Below, piece after piece: positions 1-6,317 of a stretch of DNA of 11,898 nt. Below the pieces are notes generated by a model. That model had not been told where the DNA came from and did not search any database. It worked only from the letters and a program-made list of their open reading frames with translations. Positions within the stretch are counted from its first letter, which is position 1. Each line of letters opens with the position of its first letter. Source of the DNA: CAYJAZ01 sp964369165 (GTDB taxonomy: Bacteria; Desulfobacterota; Desulfovibrionia; Desulfovibrionales; Desulfovibrionaceae); the NCBI GenBank assembly GCA_964369165.1, contig CAYJFE010000077.1:1-11898 (forward strand). Reading direction: 5' to 3'. The translations under genes were made by a program, and so were the position numbers.

Positions 1-946
1 TTCTCACTCTTTCTAGGGTTACATCTTCAAGCTTTTTTACAGTCCAAAGCATTTCACCATTCACAGAGTTGAGCTGAGCTTCAAATGGTTCAGCATCTTC
101 ACCCATAAAGCCTCGCGATTTTGTATAATGAACTTCAAACCTTGCGCCTTGCTCAGTTTCATAGTCTTTAGGTCTTGTGAGTTGAATTACGGTATCAAGA
201 ACATCTTCTTTTGAACTTGTACCACGCTGTGAACCGCTCTTACTGGCATGATGAACAAGCAGAACGGCAATTCCACGACGTCTGAGCATAAGAATCCATT
301 CTTGAACCGGGGCGAAACTTTCTTCATCATTAGCTCTGCCATGCCGTGCAAGAGTTGCGAGATTGTCGATAACAACAAAGCCAACTCCCTCTAAATGTTC
401 CTCAATCCGTTCTTGACCTTCTATTGTTGCGATATTCGGCATATAGACTTCATCATCTTGCAAGTCTGGATTGATAATGTTGAAGTAACCGTTGGGTGCT
501 CCTTTTTCAAAGTGTTCAATGATATGCGCAAGCCTTTCTTGAATCGCTTGAGCAGGCATTTCTCCATCAATATAAAGAACCTTTTTCGGATCGCCAGCCC
601 TCCACTTGAGGAAATCAGAACCGCTTGCGATTGCATAGGCGATATAAAGAGCTAAAAAAGTCTTGCCAATCCCACGACTTGCAAAAAGCATTGAAAGCGA
701 TTTATATCCAATAATCGGATAAAGAAGATATTCTTTCTGAGGAAGTTTAATCTGCATAAGTTCACGGATTGAACATACTTTCAAAGGTTTAGGCTTGTTC
801 TGCTCCATGAAAAAAGCTCTTTCTTCTTCCTCCGATTGAAAGATGATTTTACTATTATCGGAAGTCTTTTTCATATCTTGTGCTAAATCAGCGACAAATA
901 AAGGGAGGAAATCGTCTTGAGGTTCATCGTTTGAAGAGCTACTCAT
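1..946 (-). CDS. RepA-like RecA-fold ATPase (AAA_25 type), 3' end beyond the window
   Basis: Translation of the minus strand from ATG at 944-946 stays open for 315 codons to the window edge, so the C-terminus is missing. Residues about 55-260 form a RecA-like NTPase: Walker A ASRGIGKT (89-96), a second conserved acidic motif YIDGEMP (125-131), Walker B VVIDN (191-195) and a histidine pair, VHH (231-233), followed by SKSGSQRGTSS. This order matches hexameric replicative helicases of the RSF1010 RepA / AAA_25 kind found in plasmids and integrative elements. The first 50 residues are acidic and probably disordered. The start codon overlaps the 3' end of alpA by 8 nt, with AAGAGGCG in front of it as RBS, so the two genes are probably translationally coupled. 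Likely role is replication or maintenance of the mobile element; a general AAA ATPase of a genomic island is the alternative. Confidence 0.8.
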   Translation of the reverse strand, partial: MSSSSNDEPQDDFLPLFVADLAQDMKKTSDNSKIIFQSEEEERAFFMEQNKPKPLKVCSIRELMQIKLPQKEYLLYPIIGYKSLSMLFASRGIGKTFLALYIAYAIASGSDFLKWRAGDPKKVLYIDGEMPAQAIQERLAHIIEHFEKGAPNGYFNIINPDLQDDEVYMPNIATIEGQERIEEHLEGVGFVVIDNLATLARHGRANDEESFAPVQEWILMLRRRGIAVLLVHHASKSGSQRGTSSKEDVLDTVIQLTRPKDYETEQGARFEVHYTKSRGFMGEDAEPFEAQLNSVNGEMLWTVKKLEDVTLERVR

Positions 947-1142
947 CTACGCCTCTTGGATTAGATTGAAAACTATTAAAGTAGTTGAGGATTTCTTCTT
1001 TTTTCCATACAGAACAACGAGCACTCAAGCAAATTTTTTGAGGAAAGTCTTCACGCTTTGTCCATCTCCAAAAAGTTGAGATACCTATACCAATCATTTC
1101 ACAGATTTCTTTTGGTCTTACATAGATTTGATTTTTTGACAT
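939..1142 (-). CDS. alpA: AlpA-family helix-turn-helix regulator (excisionase-like)
   Basis: This is a 67-residue protein. Residues 7-33 (YVRPKEICEMIGIGISTFWR, then WTKREDF) are the MerR/Xis-like winged HTH of AlpA proteins: a 'R.KEIcemiGIs.sT.wRW' core followed by FP and a basic stretch. Length and motif fit the AlpA family, small phage- and island-encoded activators or excisionases that control integrase expression or excision. The ATG has a very good RBS (AAGGAGC, 9 nt spacing). It overlaps the following RepA-like gene by 8 nt, forming a two-gene operon. Upstream lie a hairpin (1184-1216) and a 10-bp-periodic repeat array (1261-1350) that could be its operator. No integrase is visible in the window, so the excision role is inferred from the family only. 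Confidence 0.85.
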   Translation of the reverse strand: MSKNQIYVRPKEICEMIGIGISTFWRWTKREDFPQKICLSARCSVWKKEEILNYFNSFQSNPRGVDE

Positions 1143-1183
1143 ATTAAAATGCTCCTTTTTTTATCTAGAGCTTAAAATAGAAA

Positions 1184-1216
1184 AGCCCTATAAGTTTTTT
1201 TGAGACTTAAAGGGCT
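1184..1216 (-). terminator. Probable Rho-independent terminator between the hsdM operon and alpA
   Basis: Arms 1184-1195 (AGCCCTATAAGT) and 1205-1216 (ACTTAAAGGGCT) pair over 12 positions with one mismatch, around a 9-nt loop. Read on the minus strand, the stem is followed by a T-rich run (TTTTCTATTTT); on the plus strand no T-run follows. This suits termination of transcripts coming from hsdM and the membrane protein gene. If the alpA promoter lies further upstream, the same hairpin would sit in the alpA leader and could act as an attenuator. Confidence 0.55.
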
Positions 1217-1260
1217 ATCATAACCTATTGATTTTGTATAGTATGCTTGTTGTACTTCTT

Positions 1261-1350
1261 CGATTCTCTTCGACTTGTAAAGACTTTTATCGAACGTTAT
1301 CGGACGACATGAACCTTTATCGGTAGTTAATGAATCTCAACGGCTTAATA
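1261..1350. repeat. Array of about nine degenerate 10-bp direct repeats (consensus CGRNNNTTAT)
   Basis: Cut into consecutive 10-bp blocks from 1261, the nine blocks share a pattern. Six begin with CG, eight have G in second place, all nine have a purine in third place, and all nine end in two A/T bases. The clearest units are CGAACGTTAT (1291), CGGACGACAT (1301) and CGGTAGTTAA (1321), with TTATCG recurring at 1287, 1297 and 1317. A 10-bp period is not a multiple of three, so coding is not the cause. It places every unit on nearly the same helix face, as expected for cooperative binding of a small DNA-binding protein. It lies upstream of alpA and downstream of the membrane protein gene, so an operator or an iteron-like site is plausible. 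Confidence 0.55.
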
Positions 1351-1372
1351 GTTTACATTTTGTAATAATTTG

Positions 1373-2146
1373 TTACTTTTTGTTAGGTAGTTCTTTTTCC
1401 TGTTCAGGTAGTTTTTCTTTCTCTTTGTTGTGATATTTTTCAAAATATTCAGCAAGTTCTTCATTTCGTGAGAAGTTTATTACGATATCACTGCCTAGAT
1501 AGTGAAAGCTTAGGTTATAATCTTTGTCGCTTACAAGGTGTCCTTTTTCAAAGGTTCTGATAAGGATTTGGCTAGTATTATCATTTAAATAGTTTTTATT
1601 TTGACTATATGAGGAAAGTATATCTAGTTTCACCTCATGTGCAACATTTAAAATTAAAACGCATATAAGAGCTAAGAGGATTGGAATAAAAGGATTAGTT
1701 CGCAATAAAGGAAACCTAAATATCAACAAACCTATGAAACCTATCCCTAATGGAACTAAAAGTAAAGGTTCTAGTATGTAAATATTTTTTGACTTTGCCT
1801 CGAAAAGATGTAGTAAGGAAGATCCTAATAATAACACTAATAATAATATAAATATAGCAATAAAAGTGAAGTCTATTTTTGAAATTTTACTTCTATCACT
1901 ATTTTTAGTTGACAGAAGTTCACTAGCATTAGTATTAATAAAAAAACCTATTAATGCAGGCAAGAGTAGGAAGATATAATTGGACACAGCTAGACTATAA
2001 TCTACTATACTTAGAGGAACTAACCCTACTCTTATATCTAACATCTTAAAATATAAAACATTATAAACAAAAGAAAAAAAGAGCAAAATTGCAGTTCCAC
2101 CTGCAATAAAACTTGGAATTTTATCCCAAAAATTACCTTTCTCCAT
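1373..2146 (-). CDS. Five-helix inner-membrane protein of unknown function, coupled to hsdM
   Basis: I do not recognise the family of this 257-residue protein. Five hydrophobic segments are visible at about residues 12-34, 49-71, 92-115, 123-144 and 152-169. They are followed by a soluble tail of about 88 residues ending in a charged K/E/P-rich stretch (KEKEKLPEQEKELPNKK). The ATG begins only 2 nt after the hsdM stop, with GGAGAGTAGG across that stop as RBS, so translation is probably coupled to hsdM. No signal-peptide cleavage site or catalytic motif stands out. Its base composition is clearly AT-richer than that of hsdM. Given its place in a restriction locus, a membrane effector or anchor is possible, but that is inference from position only. 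Confidence 0.75.
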   Translation of the reverse strand: MEKGNFWDKIPSFIAGGTAILLFFSFVYNVLYFKMLDIRVGLVPLSIVDYSLAVSNYIFLLLPALIGFFINTNASELLSTKNSDRSKISKIDFTFIAIFILLLVLLLGSSLLHLFEAKSKNIYILEPLLLVPLGIGFIGLLIFRFPLLRTNPFIPILLALICVLILNVAHEVKLDILSSYSQNKNYLNDNTSQILIRTFEKGHLVSDKDYNLSFHYLGSDIVINFSRNEELAEYFEKYHNKEKEKLPEQEKELPNKK

Positions 2147-2148
2147 TC

Positions 2149-3624
2149 CTACTCTCCAACTTTACGAACAATCTCGCTAAAGCTTTCCATTGCACTTTGA
2201 AGATTATCCATAATCTCTTGAGCCAAGACTTCGGGATCGGGTAGATTATCTAAATCTGCAAGGGTTTTATCTTTCACCCAGAAGATATCAAGGCTTGTTT
2301 TGTCACGAGTGATGATGTCGTCATAATTATACTTACGCCATCTACCATCGGGAGTTTCTTCGCTATAGCTTTCTTCTCTTGCTTTGAGATTTCCTGATTT
2401 ATAGCAAGAAATAAAATCTTCTAAGTCTTTGAGTTTTAGAGGATTTTTCTTTAACGTGAAGTGGATATTTGTTCTAAAATCATAAATCCAAACTTCTTTT
2501 GTCTGCGTTTCGGGGCTTGTTGCTCCTTTTTCAAAAAAGAGCACATTCGCTTTTACACCCGGTTTATAAAATATACCTGTAGGCAATCTTAAAATTGTAT
2601 GGAGATTAGTGGTTTGTAGTAACTTCTTACGTACAATTTCACCTGCGCCACCTTCAAAAAGGACGTTATCAGGCAGAACGACAGCCGCTGTTCCGTTTAC
2701 TTTCAATAATGTATTGATATGTTGAACAAAGTTGAGCTGTTTGTTTGAACTTGTTGCCCAAAAATCTTGGCGGTTATAGGTCAAATCTTCTGTTTCCTGT
2801 TCGCCCTCTTCATTTTCGATTGAATACGATGATTTCTTCCCGAAAGGTGGGTTTGTGAGCACATAATCAAAGCGTTCATCGGGCGCAGAAAGTAAGGAAT
2901 CGTTACGAGTTATCGGCACTTCGCCTGTCATGCTTCCAATATTGTGCAAGAACAAGTTCATAAGGCAAAGGCGATAAGTATTTCTTACAAGCTCCCAACC
3001 TGCAAAGGCTTTTTCTTTGAGGAAAGTTTTTTGCTCACGGTCGAGATCGTAATTATTTTCGATAAAATCTTTTGCCGACAAAAGAAAACCACCCGAACCA
3101 CAACAAGGGTCGACTATAGTTTTATTTGGCTCAGGGCGCACACATTCAACAATAGCATTGATAAGGGAGCGAGGCGTAAAGTATTGCCCAGCGCCACTTT
3201 TTGTATCTTCGGCAACACGAGAGAGCAAGCTTTCATAGATTTCGCCTTTCACGTCTTCTGTCATGCTTGTCCAATTTTCTTCGCCAATCATGGTGACAAG
3301 CTTTTTCAAGATTGCAGGTTTTGAGACTTTATTTTGAGCATCGGTATAGATTTCTTGAAGTGAGCCTGAAAGCTTTGCAAGTTCTTCAAGGGTTTTCTTG
3401 TAATGGTCAGCAAGTTCAGCACCGCTTTTTTGTGCGAGCTTATCCCATGTATACGCTTCTGGGATACCTAAATCACGCTTATAGGGTGGCTTTGAGTATT
3501 CGTCCGCCATTTTTAGGAAGATAAGGTATGTGAGTTGCTCGAGGTAGTCGCCATTAGAGACGCCATCGTCCATAAGAACGCCAGCCATTGACCATATTTT
3601 TTGTGATATATTTGATTCGGACAT
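2149..3624 (-). CDS. hsdM: Type I restriction-modification DNA methyltransferase subunit HsdM
   Basis: This 491-residue protein has the usual HsdM length. Residues 1-130 are the HsdM N-terminal helical domain (starting SNISQKIWSMAGVLMDDGVS). They are followed by the signature GAGQYFTPR (144-152), the SAM-binding motif I VDPCCGSGGF (171-180) and the catalytic NPPF (258-261) of N6-adenine methyltransferases. It methylates adenine in the site chosen by HsdS and, as M2S, is also the core to which HsdR binds. ATG 3622-3624 has RBS AAAAGGAAA. Unusually, hsdM is last of the three hsd genes and is separated from the upstream genes by 120 bp, so it may have its own promoter. The second cysteine in DPCCG replaces the commoner alanine and should not impair function. 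The next gene follows after 2 nt. Confidence 0.96.
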   Translation of the reverse strand: MSESNISQKIWSMAGVLMDDGVSNGDYLEQLTYLIFLKMADEYSKPPYKRDLGIPEAYTWDKLAQKSGAELADHYKKTLEELAKLSGSLQEIYTDAQNKVSKPAILKKLVTMIGEENWTSMTEDVKGEIYESLLSRVAEDTKSGAGQYFTPRSLINAIVECVRPEPNKTIVDPCCGSGGFLLSAKDFIENNYDLDREQKTFLKEKAFAGWELVRNTYRLCLMNLFLHNIGSMTGEVPITRNDSLLSAPDERFDYVLTNPPFGKKSSYSIENEEGEQETEDLTYNRQDFWATSSNKQLNFVQHINTLLKVNGTAAVVLPDNVLFEGGAGEIVRKKLLQTTNLHTILRLPTGIFYKPGVKANVLFFEKGATSPETQTKEVWIYDFRTNIHFTLKKNPLKLKDLEDFISCYKSGNLKAREESYSEETPDGRWRKYNYDDIITRDKTSLDIFWVKDKTLADLDNLPDPEVLAQEIMDNLQSAMESFSEIVRKVGE

Positions 3625-3638
3625 GATTTCCTTTTAGG

Positions 3639-3721
3639 CTCGCTTATAACTTAAATTCGATAAGTTGTTTTTGTGAATTAATAAAATTTGTATTTATAAC
3701 AACCTTTACTTGTCTGTATAA
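3639..3721 (-). promoter_or_regulatory. AT-rich leader of hsdM, possible promoter region
   Basis: This is part of the only sizeable gap between hsdR and the end of the hsd locus. On the minus strand it holds TTGTTA followed by an A/T-rich spacer and TTTTAT/TTATAA-like hexamers, but none pairs as a clear sigma70 promoter. Its position before hsdM makes an independent promoter reasonable: methylation before restriction is the usual need of RM loci. Confidence 0.25.
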
Positions 3722-3746
3722 AATATATTTATAAATTAAATATATT
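3722..3746 (-). terminator. AT-only hairpin at the end of the upstream gene block
   Basis: Overlapping the TAA of the upstream gene, the minus strand reads AATATATTTA, a 5-nt loop, then TAAATATATT followed by TTAT. The ten-base-pair stem contains no G or C, so it is a weak terminator at best. It could mark the boundary between the hsdR-hsdS transcript and a separate hsdM transcript, or simply be chance in very AT-rich DNA. Confidence 0.25.
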
Positions 3747-5160
3747 AAGTATCTTCATTATTATTTTTACTCTTGGAGTTTTTGTCTTTTTCTTCATCTT
3801 TAATAAAAGAGAAGCTATAATCGCCGTATCTAATTTCACGTACAAATGGTAAAAGCGAAATAACAGTAGCTACAGCATAGACAATTAATCTTTCAGTAGT
3901 CAAAAGAAGAATACAAAGCCTATCAAGTAAAACTAATAAAAAAACTATAATTGGAAAAACTATCCAAGAAAAAGTTATAATTCTCTGGACTGCATTCTTC
4001 TCTTCCTCATTTCGTTCTTTATTTTTTGCCATCTTTACATCTGCACTTAAATTTTGAGCTTTAGCCGTAAAGTCAAGAGTTCTAAAAACTGATGGAGTTA
4101 GATTTTGAAATGCTTCTGAATTAGAATAGACTTGTTCTGTGAGTTCATAATATTTTATGTAAGGAAATTTTTCATCGGGTGTAATAAGCCAACAGGAGAT
4201 AGGTACTTTTATACGGTGTGCATATGATTTCAGTTGTTTCAAAGCATTACTATATTCTTGTTCATTGAATTTGGGCTTTACTTCAAAAATAATTAAGGGA
4301 ACTTCTAAACTATCATCTAATATTGCAACATCGATACGAAAAATCCTATCACCTTCCTTTAGAAGATTCCATTCTATTGCTATGTTTTTTTCGGGTATTC
4401 CTTTAGCTTTAATATCATCAATTAATCTTGAAATTATATTGCTATGTATATTATTATTTTTTTTATTATTTTTAGAAAATGAAAGTAGTTTTTCCTGTTG
4501 TAGGACTGCATTATATATATTCTCTGAGTGTGCAACCCATTTTTCCTCAGACTCATCATTTAAAATAGAAACATCAAGTGAGGGTAAAAATATAATACGT
4601 CCTCTCTCGTAATTCAATTCCTCCGCAACAACTTTACCACCAATTCCTTCCTCCGCTAGAGCTATAAAGTTATTATCTTCATTTAATAAGATATTTACAA
4701 CCTTAAGTTCACTCTTGATTTTATTCAGAAAATTATAATAAAGTGTTTGAGGTTTTGGTTGAAAATCCTCTACAATGACCTGTTCTATCTTTAGTTGAAC
4801 AGGTAGAAAATCTGAAAGAGTTATATCTTCAAAGAGTATCGTATCCTTGTATGTTCCATTAAAATCTTTTCCCAAAAAGACATATACATTTTTTCCATTT
4901 TTTAAAAAGTTTTCAATCTCTTTTTTTGAAAATGTAAAAATATCTCGAACCTCATTACGTATTTTATGACGTGAATCTAACGTGCCTTCAGCTAAAATAG
5001 AGAATTTTTCTCCACGTAATGAATGGTGTAATAAGTAGTGAGTATTGATAACTATAACATCGTAGCTAGAAAAACTATGTTTGTTCGAGAGACTAATATC
5101 TGTAAAAACTGTGTTAGATGGCGAAATAGCCCACTCTGTATTTATACCTAATACCTTCAT
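3745..5160 (-). CDS. Rossmann-like / PD-(D/E)XK (HSDR_N-like) / two-TM protein, unknown function
   Basis: This 471-residue protein has no family I can name, but three regions are visible. Residues 1-225 look like an alpha/beta Rossmann or class I amidotransferase-like domain: strands YDVIVINTHYLL (33-44), GKNVYVFLGKD (89-99), IALAEEGIGGKVVAE (166-180) and GRIIFLPSLD (187-196). Residues 236-345 resemble the HsdR N-terminal nuclease domain: the helix before GIPEKNIAIEWNL, then FRIDVAI with D277, IIFEVKPK with E293 and K295, and a Q..SYA helix (309-314), which gives the D...ExK nuclease signature. Residues 394-414 and 419-439 are membrane segments, followed by a charged tail. The start lies 3 nt after the hsdS stop. 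It is very AT-rich (4441-4500 has 11 G/C of 60), unlike hsdM and hsdR. A membrane-tethered nuclease linked to RM is the inference; catalysis is unproven. Confidence 0.8.
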   Translation of the reverse strand: MKVLGINTEWAISPSNTVFTDISLSNKHSFSSYDVIVINTHYLLHHSLRGEKFSILAEGTLDSRHKIRNEVRDIFTFSKKEIENFLKNGKNVYVFLGKDFNGTYKDTILFEDITLSDFLPVQLKIEQVIVEDFQPKPQTLYYNFLNKIKSELKVVNILLNEDNNFIALAEEGIGGKVVAEELNYERGRIIFLPSLDVSILNDESEEKWVAHSENIYNAVLQQEKLLSFSKNNKKNNNIHSNIISRLIDDIKAKGIPEKNIAIEWNLLKEGDRIFRIDVAILDDSLEVPLIIFEVKPKFNEQEYSNALKQLKSYAHRIKVPISCWLITPDEKFPYIKYYELTEQVYSNSEAFQNLTPSVFRTLDFTAKAQNLSADVKMAKNKERNEEEKNAVQRIITFSWIVFPIIVFLLVLLDRLCILLLTTERLIVYAVATVISLLPFVREIRYGDYSFSFIKDEEKDKNSKSKNNNEDT

Positions 5161-5163
5161 ACT

Positions 5164-6309
5164 TTACACCAATTCCCCATTAAATGCTTTTTTCAAAATA
5201 CTTTGCCTTAGACTTTCAGCTTTTTTTAGGCTGTCAGTTATTGTTTGTTCTATATTGTCGCAGATTGAGAGTTTAGATTCGACACTATTTAAAATATTGT
5301 CTTGTTTATCTCGTGTTACATTTGGCACAGGTATATTTTGAACTATTTTTTCATTCAGATTTTTCATTGTTGTTCCCGTTGCGTTTTCTTCTAAGAAGTG
5401 GACTACATCAGGACTTGAAAGAATTTTAGAATAAAAAATGGCATCATATTCAGGCTTAAGTCTAAATAAAATGCTCCCAGTGCCGCAAATCCAACCACGT
5501 TCTCTTTCAGTTATAGGGGCAACCCTACCCATTTCACCACGTCTACCCATTATAACATCATTTACTTGCAGTTTATAGCTTGAAAGTTCTATAGCTTTTT
5601 TTTCTGATATAGAAACAGAAGAACTTTCATTAATTTGCAATTGTTTAATATGTTTTGGATTAATTACAGGAATACCATTTTCTATATAGTCTGATTGGTG
5701 AAGCATTGTTCCAAATGGTCCGATACGAATATCGTTTACAATATCGAGCATTTTTACTTGTTCTTTTTCTCCCTCAAACGCATTCTTTAGAACGCTTTGT
5801 CTATAGACTTTGAGCCTTGCTTTTGCTTGCTCAAGTTCTTCAATGCCTTTGTCGAGTTCAGAGAAAAGTTCCTCTATTTTTAGAACTATTTTTTCTTGTT
5901 CGGCAAGTGTGGGGATATTTAGTTCATAGCTCTTTAATAAAACTTGGTTTAAATGTGGTGTTCCAGTTCCTTTCATTTTTGTGTTTAGTTCGCTGTATTT
6001 ACCTTGTATAAAATAAGCTAAATACTCATTTAGTAAGCCATCGGCACTTATTTTTGCTAAAGTTGAACCAACATAGCCTTTTTTTGCTCGTCCAAGTAAT
6101 CCAGAGCGAGCACCATCACAAACAATTAACAAGTCGCCCTCTTCGCACGGTAAACATTTTACACCATCAGCATAAGAAGCGATAATACCTTTTTCAAAAG
6201 CTTTAATATCAACATAAGGCAAGAAACCCTCTTGAGCAGTTGGGCTTTCATTTTTAGGCTTTTTGCCTTTTTCTATTTTTATAATATCGCCGAGTATTGT
6301 TTTTTGCAT
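5164..6309 (-). CDS. hsdS: Type I restriction-modification specificity subunit HsdS
   Basis: This 381-residue protein has two target-recognition domains (residues about 1-134 and 185-328). Each is followed by a helical conserved region (135-180 and 329-381). TRD hallmarks are CDGARSGLLGRAKKG (64-78), GTGTPHLNQ (114-122), MGRRGEMGRV (254-263) and TTMKNLNEKIV (313-323). The two conserved regions end in near-identical stretches, YRQSVLKNAFEGE (169-181) and LRQSILKKAFNGE (367-379), showing the usual internal duplication. HsdS binds the bipartite DNA site and places HsdM and HsdR. The target sequence cannot be read from the protein. The RBS AGGAAA overlaps the stop of the preceding gene (8-nt gap). 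No second, partial or inverted hsdS copy is present, so no shuffling cassette is visible. Confidence 0.95.
   Translation of the reverse strand: MQKTILGDIIKIEKGKKPKNESPTAQEGFLPYVDIKAFEKGIIASYADGVKCLPCEEGDLLIVCDGARSGLLGRAKKGYVGSTLAKISADGLLNEYLAYFIQGKYSELNTKMKGTGTPHLNQVLLKSYELNIPTLAEQEKIVLKIEELFSELDKGIEELEQAKARLKVYRQSVLKNAFEGEKEQVKMLDIVNDIRIGPFGTMLHQSDYIENGIPVINPKHIKQLQINESSSVSISEKKAIELSSYKLQVNDVIMGRRGEMGRVAPITERERGWICGTGSILFRLKPEYDAIFYSKILSSPDVVHFLEENATGTTMKNLNEKIVQNIPVPNVTRDKQDNILNSVESKLSICDNIEQTITDSLKKAESLRQSILKKAFNGELV
5173..5211 (-). repeat. hsdS internal repeat, distal copy
   Basis: It encodes LRQSILKKAFNGE near the C-terminus and matches 10 of 13 residues of the copy at 5767-5805. It reflects the pseudo-twofold symmetry of HsdS. 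Confidence 0.6.
5767..5805 (-). repeat. hsdS internal repeat, central copy
   Basis: It encodes YRQSVLKNAFEGE, the end of the central conserved region. A diverged direct copy lies at 5173-5211 in the same gene. In type I systems such repeats are where TRDs can be exchanged by recombination; here the nucleotide identity is only partial. Confidence 0.6.
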
Positions 6310-6317
6310 TGTATTTC

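Noticed and set aside
187..655. Short open frames on both strands at the left end
   Set aside because: The minus-strand frame from 946 to the edge has clear Walker A and B motifs and covers this stretch.
1353..1366. Small TTACA/TGTAA hairpin just beyond the 5TM gene stop
   Set aside because: The stem is only about 5 bp, AT-rich and without a T-run; the hairpin at 1184-1216 is the better terminator.
1143..1372. Possible tRNA, attachment site or CRISPR-like array in the gap upstream of alpA
   Set aside because: There is no cloverleaf, no long direct repeat and no spacer pattern; units are 10 bp and degenerate, unlike CRISPR.
2944..3324. 126-codon plus-strand open frame opposite hsdM
   Set aside because: It lies wholly within hsdM in antisense, has no RBS or recognisable domain, and is explained by the strongly supported hsdM reading.
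4265..4612. 115-codon plus-strand open frame opposite the membrane nuclease gene
   Set aside because: Its hydrophobic product mirrors AT-rich antisense sequence; the minus-strand frame has coherent domains and tight spacing to hsdS.
5164..6309. Possible phase-variable hsdS shufflon
   Set aside because: The internal repeats are direct and diverged, and no second, truncated or inverted hsdS or recombinase gene is in the window.
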